Positions 44,748-56,200 of a stretch of 64,000 nt of DNA are shown here, one piece after another. The translations under genes and the position numbers were made by a program. The stretch covers positions 434,001-498,000 of the forward strand of contig NZ_CP101509.1 of assembly GCF_024380015.1 (NCBI RefSeq), read 5' to 3'. Below the pieces are notes generated by a model, which did not search any database, was not told where the DNA came from, and saw only the letters and a list, made by a program, of their open reading frames with translations. Source of the stretch: Photobacterium atrarenae (GTDB lineage: Bacteria; Pseudomonadota; Gammaproteobacteria; Enterobacterales; Vibrionaceae). Within the stretch, counting starts at the first letter, position 1; each line of letters starts with the position of its first letter.

Positions 44748-46802
44748 TTATACCGCGAGCTCACCACCATCCTGGCGACGGATCACCACAATCGAAGCCC
44801 GGGCACGAACCGTCGTCCCTTCCGGCGTCGCTTCCGCCGCATTATCACTGTATGGCCAGTTCCCCGGGTGCTGGATCGACACAAACATCGAGCGATGATC
44901 CGGGCTGATGGTAAACCCGGTCACTTCACAGCCGTTCGGGCCGACAAAGAAACGCTTCAGCTCCCCTTGGTTTTCGGCACTGATGGTTTCCTGCTTACCA
45001 TCGGCATCCTTCAGGTTCGACGGCACCACCGCCAGCATCTGATCATTGGTGTAGTTTTCTACTTCATCAGCACCGTTATCGGTCTGGATCCAGAGAATAC
45101 CGCGCGAATCAAAAGCGAGGCCATCCGGGCTGGCGAACTGATTCATCTCATCCAGGCCGGACAGGTTAATATCTTCCGAGGCATCAGCCGCCGAGCCGAA
45201 GACGAAGATATCCCAGGTGAAGTCGGTGTGGTTTTCGGCTTCGTCCCAACGGATCACATGGCCAAACTTGTTCATCAAGCGCGGGTTGGCTGGGTTGGTG
45301 CCGGTTTCTTCAGTCCGTTTGGTGTTATTGGTCAGGGTCAGGTAAACCGAGCCGGTGATTGGATCGACCGCACACCACTCCGGACGGTCCATCGGTGTCG
45401 CACCAACCAAGTCTGCCGCACCGGCGGTATTGAGGATGATCTCAGCCTGCGTGCTGAAATGATCGGCCAGCGTGCCATTATCCTTTGTGATGCCATCCAG
45501 CGTCAGCGGCAGCCAGACCCCTTTGCCGTCCGCATCAAATCGCGCGACATACAGGGTGCCATCATTCATGTATTTATCGCCCGTTCCCAGACGATCAACT
45601 GAATTGGCATCGGCCGGATCCCACATTTTGTCCGACACGAACTTGTACATATATTCAAAGCGCGAGTCATGGCCTGAATAGAACACCAATGGTTTACCCG
45701 CTTCCAGGGTACCAAACGTACAGCCTTCATGACGGAAACGGCCCAGCGCTGTACGTTTCACCGCTCGGGAGTTGGCGCGATATGGGTCAATTTCCACGAT
45801 ATAGCCGTGCCCATTGGCTTCATTGCGATAATCGCTCAGCTCGCTGTCACCGGTTGGGGTGACATCAAAACGGCGGAACTCGTCCAGACGCTCATCCGCG
45901 TTACCCGCCAGCGTTTCCCAACGATAGCGTCCGGTCGCATCAACGCCGGATGATATCCCTATCCGATCCTGATCAGCAGTGGTCGCCCCCTGATTAACAA
46001 AATAGCCCGGCCAGTTTTCCTCACAGGTCAGATACGTGCCCCAAGGCGTATAACCATTGCCGCAGTTATTCAAGGTGCCACGCGCCTGGCTGCCATCCGG
46101 CGAAAACGGGGTCACCACGTGCTTGGTATTAGCCAACGGTCCGGCAATATCCATCGTACTGGCCCCGGTATAACGGCGGTTGCGGGTGTCCTCTTTTACC
46201 ACCCACTGATCACCTTCAAGGGCGATATGGATGACGCTCACCCCATGGGCAAAAATCTCTTTTCGCACCGCATCGACATCATTGCGGGTGCCATCCGGAT
46301 TAAAGGTCGCAGCCTTATCCGGATGCAACTCATCCATTTCGATGTATTCATGATTCACGCACAGCAGGCCTTCGGTGGCACTGTCGTTAAGCGGGAAGAA
46401 GTGCAGCCCGTCATGGTTCATCCCGACCGCATTGGCCTGATCCATCGCGGTATTGCTGCCGTCATCCTGCCAGGCCTGGGCAATCCCATTCAGTGGCGTG
46501 CCCCACGGGGCCAGTACCTGCGCGGTGTACCCTTCGGCAACATGAACCGCATCGGTCAGTGCACCGGGGATCGACTCAAACTTTAAGGTCACAGGTTGGA
46601 TGGTTTCTCCGCCCTTGGCGATTGTGCTATCCGACGATGAGTTACAACCGGTCAGGCCGAATGCGCCCATCGCCGCCATGGCACTGAGCCCCATCCCGCC
46701 CTTGAGGATTTTTCGGCGGGAGACAAACGCATCCAGCACTTCGTCAAAAGAGGTGTTATCACTGCGGTTGTAACGCTTGGGATCAAAGACTGCCTTGCTC
46801 AT
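44748..46802 (-). CDS. phoX: PhoX-family alkaline phosphatase (DUF839)
   Basis: A 684-residue exported enzyme. The N-terminus has a twin-arginine-like signal (VSRRKILKGGMGLSAMAAMGAFGLTGC) that ends in a lipobox-like cysteine, so it may be a Tat-exported lipoprotein. Family stretches include NHEYIEMDEL, YLTCEENWPGYF and RHEGCTFGTLEAGKPLVFYSGHD. PhoX enzymes use Ca2+/Fe3+ to release phosphate from esters. No phosphate-regulon box was identified by eye. Confidence 0.9.
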   Translation of the reverse strand: MSKAVFDPKRYNRSDNTSFDEVLDAFVSRRKILKGGMGLSAMAAMGAFGLTGCNSSSDSTIAKGGETIQPVTLKFESIPGALTDAVHVAEGYTAQVLAPWGTPLNGIAQAWQDDGSNTAMDQANAVGMNHDGLHFFPLNDSATEGLLCVNHEYIEMDELHPDKAATFNPDGTRNDVDAVRKEIFAHGVSVIHIALEGDQWVVKEDTRNRRYTGASTMDIAGPLANTKHVVTPFSPDGSQARGTLNNCGNGYTPWGTYLTCEENWPGYFVNQGATTADQDRIGISSGVDATGRYRWETLAGNADERLDEFRRFDVTPTGDSELSDYRNEANGHGYIVEIDPYRANSRAVKRTALGRFRHEGCTFGTLEAGKPLVFYSGHDSRFEYMYKFVSDKMWDPADANSVDRLGTGDKYMNDGTLYVARFDADGKGVWLPLTLDGITKDNGTLADHFSTQAEIILNTAGAADLVGATPMDRPEWCAVDPITGSVYLTLTNNTKRTEETGTNPANPRLMNKFGHVIRWDEAENHTDFTWDIFVFGSAADASEDINLSGLDEMNQFASPDGLAFDSRGILWIQTDNGADEVENYTNDQMLAVVPSNLKDADGKQETISAENQGELKRFFVGPNGCEVTGFTISPDHRSMFVSIQHPGNWPYSDNAAEATPEGTTVRARASIVVIRRQDGGELAV

Positions 46803-46944
46803 TTACTTTCCTTGGCTATTAAGTTGTTGTTTTAAAAGCGCCTATCCTGAAGTAAATGTGTGACGAAATGATTGATGTTTGATGAAGAAAATATGCACAT
46901 ATGTTTGTATAAAAGATCACCCGAAGACTGCGCTTTCCTGAAAT

Positions 46945-46970
46945 GAAAAAGCCGCTGGGATCCCAGCGGA
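46945..46970 (-). terminator. Rho-independent terminator of the polysaccharide-lyase gene
   Basis: A self-complementary CCGCTGGGATCCCAGCGG (46952-46969) is followed on the minus strand by CTTTTTC. It lies 35 bp after the stop codon of the gene at 47005. Confidence 0.75.
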
Positions 46971-47004
46971 TCAGTACTATTGATGACAGCGATTTCAAAC
47001 GATG

Positions 47005-47790
47005 CTATTGCAAGATTTCCGGCTGGATCTCTGCTCTCGAATCACCGGCTGCAACATTACGGTAATAAACAACCTGTGTCGGGACGGTGTCCGTCTTGTG
47101 GTACCGCAGATGACGGGAAACAAAAGTACGGTACACCCCATATTTAAAATAGGCCCGATTTTTCTCCAATGTCCGGCCATGGAACTTCACTTTCAGCTCG
47201 TTATTGACCCAGACATAAAAAATTCCGTCATAATCACGCGACCATTTTGCATGCACTTCAATGCGGTGCCACTTACCGCGAAGATCTTCTTCTTTCAGCA
47301 GTTCCCACATCGTATCGGTTTCCCCGCCGACCTGATAATCCAAGTGGTAGCCGCCCTTGGTAATTTGTTCGGTGAACTTATGGTAGGCTTGATTCTGAAA
47401 CATAAAGATCGGCGGGGCTTTTTCTTGGTGAAACTGTCCCAGAGCTGTCTTTGTCGGGTAGATATTCGAATAATCTTCAGGGAAATACACTTCCCAAGCG
47501 TACCAAATTTCATCCCCATGCGAAGCTCGCCGGGTTTTCTGGCTAAGTTCACTACGTTCCCGGTCATAATGGCAATCATCCCAATCTTTATCTCGGGAAC
47601 AATCCCCGCTACGCACTTCAAACCGCTCTACCGGCTTCAAATTATTCGGATCCAGCGGATCTGCAACTAAGGTATAACCGTAACTCTTGTCGTTGAGCGA
47701 GCGCTGAAAACTGCCGAAATCTCCCCGGTCGACCGACGAGCATCCTGCCAGCATGATCAGCGTCAGACACGCACCACTAAAATTTTTCAT
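47005..47790 (-). CDS. Heparin-lyase-I-like polysaccharide lyase lipoprotein
   Basis: A 261-residue protein. The signal ends in a lipobox (LIMLAGCSS). The body matches the PF14099 polysaccharide-lyase jelly-roll family: DRERSELSQKTRRASHGDEIWYAWEVYFPEDY, LGQFHQEKAPPIFMFQ, and KWHRIEVHAKWSRDYDGIFYVWVNNEL. The substrate could be a uronate-containing or other marine glycan and cannot be set from sequence. ATG 47790 gives a standard lipoprotein start and is preferred over 47850. Confidence 0.8.
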   Translation of the reverse strand: MKNFSGACLTLIMLAGCSSVDRGDFGSFQRSLNDKSYGYTLVADPLDPNNLKPVERFEVRSGDCSRDKDWDDCHYDRERSELSQKTRRASHGDEIWYAWEVYFPEDYSNIYPTKTALGQFHQEKAPPIFMFQNQAYHKFTEQITKGGYHLDYQVGGETDTMWELLKEEDLRGKWHRIEVHAKWSRDYDGIFYVWVNNELKVKFHGRTLEKNRAYFKYGVYRTFVSRHLRYHKTDTVPTQVVYYRNVAAGDSRAEIQPEILQ

Positions 47791-47958
47791 GAAGTTGAGT
47801 CCCTGTTTGTGATTTAACAGGTATTTAACCACAGCAGGAACAAGCTTCAACGCAAAATAATGCTAAGCGTCAATGTCAGCTGACGCCCCCTTCAAGAGTT
47901 GTAACGTATCCATCTGAAATGCATAAAGAACCAATCACGAAGAGAGCGATGAAGAATA

Positions 47959-48423
47959 TTACGAATAGACCACCTGAAAGCGCTCTAACACCAGAACCAT
48001 CTGCTCAGAAGGTTCGATGCCGACCTCATCACATTCTACCGAGAAAAAATCCCAGTGGGCTTTGCGCCACCACACCAGGCTGAGATCGCCTTCTCCTTCG
48101 GCGCGGGCAAAGTCTTCGTTCACGTCTTCAAACCGGCACTCGCTGACAGAAGTAATTTCAATGATTGCCTTCGGGTTGCCGTGCCAGTCAGTCACCACCT
48201 GAAGGTGCCCGACCTGCGGCATGGTTTCGCCACCGTCTTCGTACCAGTATTTCATACTACATGTTGCCGTTTTCTCACCGCTGGCGACCAATTCGGCGCA
48301 GAGATTGGCATTGATTTCATCGGCGCAGAAATAATCCGCACTGAACGAGGGATGGCGTTGCCGATCTGCTTCAGACAGCGTGTTGAGGTAGGTGTCGAGA
48401 TACTGCTGTGCTTTTGCTTCCAT
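47959..48423 (-). CDS. ASCH-domain protein
   Basis: A 154-residue protein. An ASCH beta-barrel is seen in ANLCAELVASGEKTATCSMKYWYEDGGETMPQVG and WHGNPKAIIEITSVSECRFEDVN, with the closing WWRKAHWDFF. ASCH proteins are thought to bind RNA or modified nucleosides, and YqfB-type members are amidohydrolases of N4-acetylcytidine. The start at 48423 removes an unlikely N-terminal extension. Confidence 0.85.
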   Translation of the reverse strand: MEAKAQQYLDTYLNTLSEADRQRHPSFSADYFCADEINANLCAELVASGEKTATCSMKYWYEDGGETMPQVGHLQVVTDWHGNPKAIIEITSVSECRFEDVNEDFARAEGEGDLSLVWWRKAHWDFFSVECDEVGIEPSEQMVLVLERFQVVYS

Positions 48424-48581
48424 GTCATGTGATTCCTGAGTTGTACATTGATCAACCCCGAAGGCTATCACAACCCGCAGTCATATCGATATATTTCCTT
48501 TAATAACAGTGAGATAGAAATCATCAAGCGCGAGAGGATACGTCCGGGAACAACATATTCCCGGACGTGGGCAACATATAC

Positions 48582-49205
48582 TTATCCAGCGTTGTATTGC
48601 TGTTCCAGCGCATTGGCTCGCTGATAACCCGGATGTGCGCTCAGCATCTCGCCATAGTGCTGAATATTCGGGAACTGCTTGCCCAAACCGTACATCTGAA
48701 CCAACTCAACGATGAAAGACATCATGATATCTGCCCCGGTCAGGCGCGCTTCCACCAGGTAGCTTTTTCCGGCCAGGTAATCGTTGAAATAACTCAGGAT
48801 CTTCATGGTTTCTGCATCCGCGTAATCGGCCAGGAAGTTCATTTTTGCGCCATCTTTAGCCACGAACATCTTGAGCAAGAGCGGCAAAATGGCCGAACTT
48901 TCTGCAAAATGCAGCCATTGCAGATACTCGGTATACGCCTGAGTCCCACGCTTTGGCGCCAGTGTTTCCGCACCGTATTTATCAATCAGATACTCAGTGA
49001 TTGCCCCAGATTCAGTGATCACCTGCCCCGCATCTTCAATCACCGGCGCTTTGCCCAACGGATGGATGGTTTTGAGTTCCGGCGGTGCCAGAAATGTCTC
49101 GGTATCCCGCTGATACGGAATAATTTCATAGTCCAATTCCAGCGCTTCTAAAAGCCAGATAATCCGTTTTGAGCGAGACTGATTGAGGTGGTGGAGTTTA
49201 ATCAT
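48582..49205 (-). CDS. Glutathione S-transferase
   Basis: A 207-residue enzyme. The thioredoxin-like N-terminal domain starts MIKLHHLNQSRSKRIIWLLEAL and includes the cis-Pro and glutathione-binding segment GKAPVIEDAGQVITESGAI. A helical C-terminal domain follows. The residue pair Ser10/Arg11 lies where the catalytic Ser or Tyr of bacterial GSTs is expected. ATG 49205 is preferred over 49286. Confidence 0.9.
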   Translation of the reverse strand: MIKLHHLNQSRSKRIIWLLEALELDYEIIPYQRDTETFLAPPELKTIHPLGKAPVIEDAGQVITESGAITEYLIDKYGAETLAPKRGTQAYTEYLQWLHFAESSAILPLLLKMFVAKDGAKMNFLADYADAETMKILSYFNDYLAGKSYLVEARLTGADIMMSFIVELVQMYGLGKQFPNIQHYGEMLSAHPGYQRANALEQQYNAG

Positions 49206-49398
49206 GTGAATTCCTGTAAAATGCATGGTTGTCGGCAGCACGATATGCCCTACCGTGATATGAACACTGCACCCATTACGTTGCACTTGCGCAATAAGAT
49301 CAACCCCTGAATAAAAACGGTATTCGAACGGACTCTGAGCAACGCTTCATGGTTCAAAAATCAATTTTTTCAGCTACTTAAATTGCGAATAGGGTCTA

Positions 49399-50019
49399 TC
49401 ATGGTTCATAAGGCTGATTAAACGCCTTACACCACCGTAAATAAGGATCGGTAAACTTCACCTTTTTGCATTTAAATGATTCCGGCTTATACGGCCAATA
49501 ATTTTTTGCATGACCTTTCAGCCACTCGACCATATCAGCATAGTCCTCATGTTCTTGATCAGAGAGGACTTCTAACAGATTCTGATATCCGAACATCCCG
49601 CCACAATCTTCAGGTGGGCAAGCTCTCTCGCCAATTAAACACTGAGGATAATCAGAGTCCATTGGCGCTAAAAACATCCCAACCAGCATGACTTCATGAT
49701 GCCAGTTGTCACCAAAGTCATAGATATAATCAATCGTATTTCCTAACGTGGTAAAATATTTTTTGACAGGCAAATCCCATGCAGCGATCAGGCTGTCATC
49801 ATGCTCTGACTCAGGAAGACCAATGGGCTTGCCTTTCGTTGGCCCTTGCTTTCTCGGTGAGAATGTAAATAGATGGTAATCTAACCAACCCATCGCATCT
49901 TGAATTGCGACGTGTAGCTCCCAAAATTGATAATGGTCGGGAACATCTATCTCACGCCAAATCTCAGGCTCACTCCCCGATAATGAAATTCTGAAACGAA
50001 GAATCTTTTGATACACCAT
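49399..50019 (-). CDS. Plasmid pRiA4b ORF-3-like protein
   Basis: A 206-residue protein of family PF07929. Characteristic parts are RFRISLSGSEPEIWREIDVPDHYQFWELHVAIQDAMGW, YDFGDNWHHEVML and GERACPPEDCGG. The biochemical function is unknown. The gene is AT-richer than its neighbours, and this family is often carried on plasmids and mobile DNA. Confidence 0.88.
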   Translation of the reverse strand: MVYQKILRFRISLSGSEPEIWREIDVPDHYQFWELHVAIQDAMGWLDYHLFTFSPRKQGPTKGKPIGLPESEHDDSLIAAWDLPVKKYFTTLGNTIDYIYDFGDNWHHEVMLVGMFLAPMDSDYPQCLIGERACPPEDCGGMFGYQNLLEVLSDQEHEDYADMVEWLKGHAKNYWPYKPESFKCKKVKFTDPYLRWCKAFNQPYEP

Positions 50020-50168
50020 TCACCCCAAAACCTTAATCATGAATACACCGAGCGGCACCAATTCTGACCACAGCCATTCTCACTGTGCCTCGCTCCCCAT
50101 CGCTGCCGAAAAGTAACTATGCCATTGATGTACATAGATTTAAACGCCTATCACGACGCCGCACGAAT

Positions 50169-50196
50169 AAAAAATCCCTCGGTGTCAACCGAGGGA
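50169..50196 (-). terminator. Rho-independent terminator of the pullulanase gene
   Basis: CCCTCGGT (50176-50183) and ACCGAGGG (50188-50195) form an 8-bp stem with a 4-nt loop, followed on the minus strand by ATTTTTTATT. It lies 32 bp after the pullulanase stop codon. Confidence 0.88.
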
Positions 50197-50227
50197 CTTA
50201 CTAGCGAAAGCTAATGAACAACGGTAC

Positions 50228-53200
50228 TTATTTCACTTCAAGCAGTCTGCCGGTCAGGGCCGGGACGGTGATCGCCGTTTCCGGTGCCTGCGCGGTGATC
50301 ACCTCGCCGGTCATCAAATCCACCAGTTCAGTGGCAGGTTTCACCTGATCCATGTTCAGGTTCAGGGTCTGCGGCTCGGTTGAAACGTTCAGCACGTAGA
50401 CCACCTGCTGCTCGCCCAAGGTTTTCAGGTCGGCATACAGCACTTCGGATTGCGCCAGATTCCGGCGTTCGCCTTTGTACAATGCCGGATTGTCCGCGCG
50501 AACCGCCATCAACTGTGTCAGCCATTGCTTCAGATCGGCCTGCTCAGCGCTCAGCGTAATGTCCGTAACGCCGTCGACTTTGGCACTAGAGCGCGCGACA
50601 TGATCATCACACAGCCCCAGGTTGGCACAGTTCTCAGTCACTTTGGCGGCAAAATCCGGCACTTCATCACCAATCTCATCACCATAGTAAAAGGTGATCG
50701 GACCGGACCAGGCAGCCATAAAGCTGAACGCGGCCTTGTGGCGCTGGAAGTACTCGCCTTTGTCGCCCCGCTGGATCAGATCCCCGAAGCGAACCAGATC
50801 ATGGTTGCCCAGCATCAGGTTCGGCATCGCATGGTACGGGTAATTCGACATCGCATTCCAGAACGCATTCAGCTTGGTCGCATCCCCGGCCGCGCCGGAT
50901 TCCTCAACCGCCAGAGCCTGCACCAGACCGTAACGCAGCGGGAAGTGGAAGGCAGACGACAAGCCCGGCGCTTCATCCGTCCCGTAGGTGGTGCGGGTGA
51001 TCTCCTCAGCGCTGCTCCAGGTTTCCCCGACCAGATATCCCAAAGTGCCCCAGGATTTTCCGGCCGCTTTGTTCTGCGCGGCAGCCGCGTCGACCGCTGA
51101 GCGGATCTCACGCCACTGCGCCAACGGCAGTTGGTAGGCTTGATCCAGACGCCAGCCATCGATGCCGAATTCCTTGATCCAGTAAGTCGCGACTTCCTGG
51201 AAGAACTCAACACTATTACTGTCCGGATAGACCACCAACTGGCCCGGATAACCATCAGCACCGGCTTTCAGCGTCGGCAGTTTTCCGGTCGGGGACGGCT
51301 TCACACCGGTAATATTGGTGTGACCGAATACCCCGTCGAGGAAGACATACATGCCTTTGGCGTGCGCCTGATCAATCAGGGTTTTCAGCTGTGCCTTGGT
51401 GCCGAAATTCGGATCAACATTGAAGTAGTCACAGGCAAAATAACCGGTTGCATCGAGCTTGAGATCCCCGCCTTCACCGGCACAGGAATCAAACACCGGC
51501 GTCAGCCAGATCGCATTGACATTGAGGCTCCGGATGTAATCCAGGCTGTCGATAATGCCCTGCAGATCGCCGCGGTGGTGGGACGAGCCATAACCATCGG
51601 TGTAATCCGCCTGGGAGTCACCATCGACAAATGATTCCACCATGATCTGGTAGATCCGCAGATCACAGGCCGGATTTTCACCGCCGTAGCAGGCATAATC
51701 CTGCCCGGTAGGTTTCACCGTCAGTGCCGGCTGAGACGTCTCACTGGCATCGAGTTCGAACACCCAGACACCTTGCTCGGTCACGGTCACTTTGACGTTT
51801 TCGCCATCAACCTCGAAACTCACTGAACCATCACCTGCAGTCAGCTGCGCATAACCCAGGTTCACAGAACTCCAGTTTTCGCTGGCAATCTTGAACGTAT
51901 AAACACCCGGCTCGAAATAACGCTCCAGCTTGTATTTACCGTCGCCGATGTACTGCATGGCTTCATCGGCAGACCAACTGTTAAAGCTGCCGCGCACATA
52001 AACCACTTCGCTGCCGTACGGCGCTGGCACCACCGGCGCCAGGTTGCCGCCCAGCCCTTCGCCTTGCTTGCCTGCCTGCGGTTTCACGAACACCACTGCG
52101 GTCAGGCCGGGAATGGTAAAAGTACCCTCGCTAAAGCTGGCTTGGCCGATTTTGCTATCATCTGAGTTGGCCAGGACCGGATGCAGCTCAAAGCCACTGG
52201 TGCCGTCGATGGTGATCGACTGGGCGTTCAGGTTGGCATTCACCGCCACCACCAGCGCCTGATAATCGGCATCGAGATCGGTGCCAGCATCCACGCCGTC
52301 ATCCACACTCATGACAATCATCCCCGGCGCGGCATTCGGGCCGGTATTGTGGAAACGCACCCGGTTTAGAACTGCCTGTTCATCAATCAGTTTCAGCAAT
52401 GGCGTGCCAGCGCGGATCTGCAACAACTCCTTGAACCGGGCATCCGTCCAGGCGATTTCCTGCGGCCCTGCCACCGTGTTCGGGTTGGCAATGATCTGCT
52501 TGATGGCATCCCAGTTGGCCTGGTCTTTATCCGCTCGCGGCAGCCCGACATTCCAGTTGTTGGTTTGCTTGCTGAAATCAACCCGGTTCACCCAGTCGCC
52601 GGAATCATAGCTGTCCCGCGCCATCGATTTAGAACGCAACAGCTCAGAGCCCATATGCAGGAACGGGATCCCCTGCCCCAGCATCACCGGCGCCAGACCG
52701 ACAATCTGCATCCGCGCCCGATCTTCAACCGAGACATCAGCTGCCGCTTTATACTGGTTGAAGTCCCACAGGGTCTGGTTATCATGCTTGGAAACGTAGT
52801 TGATCGACTCCTGCGGATCCAGGGTATAGGCTGCGCCCTGATCGCCGTACTTGAAGTCGCGACCAGAAACCGTCATGCCGCTATAAGTCACCAGCGGATA
52901 GGATTGCAGGTTCCCCGCCATACCGTAACGGATCAGATCCATCCGCGACATCAGCGCCGCATCAAACCGATCTCCGGCGTTTGCAAAGCCCGGGGTCTGC
53001 AGCAGCGCATCGCCACTGTCGAACGGACCACCGCCGCGTACGCCGTCACGCAAACGGTCATTGTAGGTGCCGATCCCGGTCCCGGCCATCGGCCACTGGG
53101 CGGCGTTCTCGCCCCGGGTGCCATTGACAACTTCCCCGAAGTTCCAGCCTTCGCCGTAGAACCAGCTATCCGGATCGACTGATTTCACCGCGTCATAGAC

Positions 53201-56200
53201 TTTTTCCATGCTGGATTTCATCAGATGGCCCATCAGGTCAAAGCGGAAGCCATCAATTTTGTAATCCTGTGCCCACATCACCACGCTGTCGGCGACCAGC
53301 TTTTCGAACATCCGGTTCTCTGAAGCGGTGTTGTCACAACAGGTGGAGTTCTCTACCGTGCCACTTTCCGGGTTCAGGCGGTGGTAATAACCGGGAACGG
53401 TTTTATCCAGCACCGACTTGTCATACAGGCCCGACGAATACGTGTGGTTGTAGACCACATCCTGCACCACCCGGAAGCCCAGCTCGTGCAGCTTCTGGAT
53501 CATAGCGCGATACTCTTTAATCCGGGTAATGCCATCACTGGCAACGGCATAACTGCCTTCCGGCGCGCTGTAGTGGAACGGATCATAGCCCCAGTTGAAG
53601 CTGTCGAGCGGACGGATATCTGCCATCAGCGCCTGCGCCTGATCTGTTGCCGGATCGGTCTGCTCCAGGAGCTCCAGAATCGTGGTGGTGCGCGGCGTCC
53701 CATCCTGACACAAGTTGGCTTTTGGGTTCAATTCACACAGTTTGCCGACCGTATCGTTCAGATCGACCCGTTTTGCTTCATCTTCCGTAATCGAGGCCAG
53801 ATCGTAGCTTGGCAGCAAATGGACTGTGGTCAGCCCGGCTGCTTTCAATTGCTTGAGATGACTGACGCTGTCGCGATCTTCTTCGGTGAACGCCAGGTAC
53901 TTGCCGTCATACGCCGGCGTCCCTTTGCTGTCACTGGCACTGAAATCGCGAATATGAACTTCATAGACAATGTTATCCTCCGGGTTCGCCAGAGTCGGAA
54001 TTACCTGCTCATCCCATCCAGCCGGTTTTGTGGCCGGATCAGACAAATCCACCAACTGCGAATAGCGGCTGTCTGCACTGAGTGACAACGAGTATGGATC
54101 TGTGGTGCTCATCCACTCGATCTGGCCGGTTCTCGGATGATAGGCGTTAATCCGATAGCGGTAGAATACATGCTTGAGATCGGCCGTGCCGGTGTAGCGC
54201 CAGATCCCGGTCGCCGGGTCTTCCACCAATGCCAGCGGCGAACTCGCCAACGGTGTCTTATCCTCACCATAGAGATACAGCTCGACAACGGTGGCTGTCG
54301 GCGCCCACACCGCAAAATGGGCCTGACCGCCCTGTAGCCACGAGCCAAGCCGCGCCTCATCAGCATCCTGTACCCCTGCGGTATACAGCGCATCGACCAC
54401 CCCCGGGATCTGCACTTTGGTCGCCGCCAGGACTTTGTCGTTATCATCCAGCGCCACCGCAATCAGCTGCTGTTTCAGCAGGGCTTTGGCCTGCGCTGCA
54501 TCCACATCCAGCGTAAACCCGGTGCGGCCGGTCAGGTGCGGGAAGTCACCATGGTTGGTTGTACCAGCAAGCGTCAGGGGGAACTGCTCAAACTGCGCCG
54601 GTTGGTTAATATCGCCATTGCCTTCCGGTTTCGCCCAAAGCTCATAGCGCGCGGCCCCGCTCTGCTGATGCCAGGACAACTCATTGAGAGCCAGCCAATG
54701 GGCCGACGCACCGGAGAGCATCACCGGCACTTCGGTCACCGGCTCGTAATACAGGGTGCTGTTACCATCAAAGGTATAAATTTGGTTGCCTTTGGTGAGA
54801 TCCAGCTGTATATCGTTGCCACCCAGTGCTTTGGTATCCCCTTTATGGAGAATAAAGTTCAGGCAGCTGGCATGCTCGGCCTTCAGCGGCAGGCGATACA
54901 CAGCCCCGTATTCGCTGCTGATTTCAGAAAGCGGGAAAGGCGTCCCCCAGCTCACCCCGTCCAGGGCGCTGTCAGCAATGCTGTCACAGCTGGCGTTGTT
55001 CCATATATGGAGCCCCCAGCCTTCGTAGTTCCCGTCATCACGCTTGTAGTGGATCACCGCTTCGGTGTATTGCGGGGCTGGCTCATCGGTATCAGTGGTA
55101 TTGTTCGGGCTTTTCGGCTCCGGATCGATACTGTCCGGGATACCGTCGCCATCATCATCACTGGAAGCAAAATCCCCCAGACCGTCACCATTGGTATCCT
55201 GGCTTTCAAAGCGATCACGCGGGAACCGGTCCTGTTCGTTATTCGCCCCGTCACCGTCAACATCAATGTCCTCGATATCTGCGACCCTATCCCTATCCAG
55301 ATCAGCCGGAACTGCGGATGAATCCTGGCTATCAGTACCGAGTCGCGCTTCATCAGCATTCGACCAGCCATCGCCGTCAATATCCTCATCATCCGCGTCG
55401 GCGATCCTATCCCCATCAAGATCCGCCGGAGCGGACTTGGCGTCGTACGGGTCGGTGCCGAGGCGCAGCTCATCGGTATCGTTCCAGCCGTCACCGTCAT
55501 CGTCTAAATCCGCGTGATCGCCAATCTGATCCTGGTCGAAATCCGCACTTTCCAGCGGATCATTCGGGAATGCATCAATCTCATCAGCAACACCGTCGCC
55601 ATCACTATCGGTCGCCAGCACCGGTTTGCCACCGGCCCCCGGATGAAGCGTTTTCCCGTTCAAATTCGGTGTTTGATTATTCTTGCGCTGCTCAGCGATG
55701 GTCTTCCCTAAGGTTTCAGCCCCCTGAGACAAATTCTCCAAATGCTCGGCAACGCTGTTATCTCCCAGCTGTTCCGGCAGCAACTGCGCCAAAGCCCGAG
55801 CCGAGTCCGCCAACAGGGTATTTTTCTCCGCGATATAGTCCTGCTCAGGTGCCAGGTCAGGCAGTGCCAGCTCACTGCGCACGGCAGCCAATGCTTCTTC
55901 TGCTGTCGCCCCTTCTGCCATTTTCAAACCGATCAGTGTCGTGACCGGACTTATTTTCTGAGAACCCTCTGGTGCCATCATCAGGTAATCCCGGGTCACC
56001 GCAACTTCCGGATTATCTTCATCAATCGTCTGCCCTTTCAGCACCCGGGTCATCAGCGGATACTGTGCCGGATCGCCGTTAAACTCGCTCAGATCGAGTG
56101 TGGCTCTTCCCTGCTTCCCTGTCAGCGCCTGCGGCTCATTGGCATCTAATTTGAAATTGCGGTTCACATCCAGCCATACCTGCGCTTTTTGCAGATACCC

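Noticed and set aside
44649..45602. 317-codon plus-strand frame opposite phoX
   Set aside because: Begins across the phoX terminator and is antisense to phoX; no conserved features.
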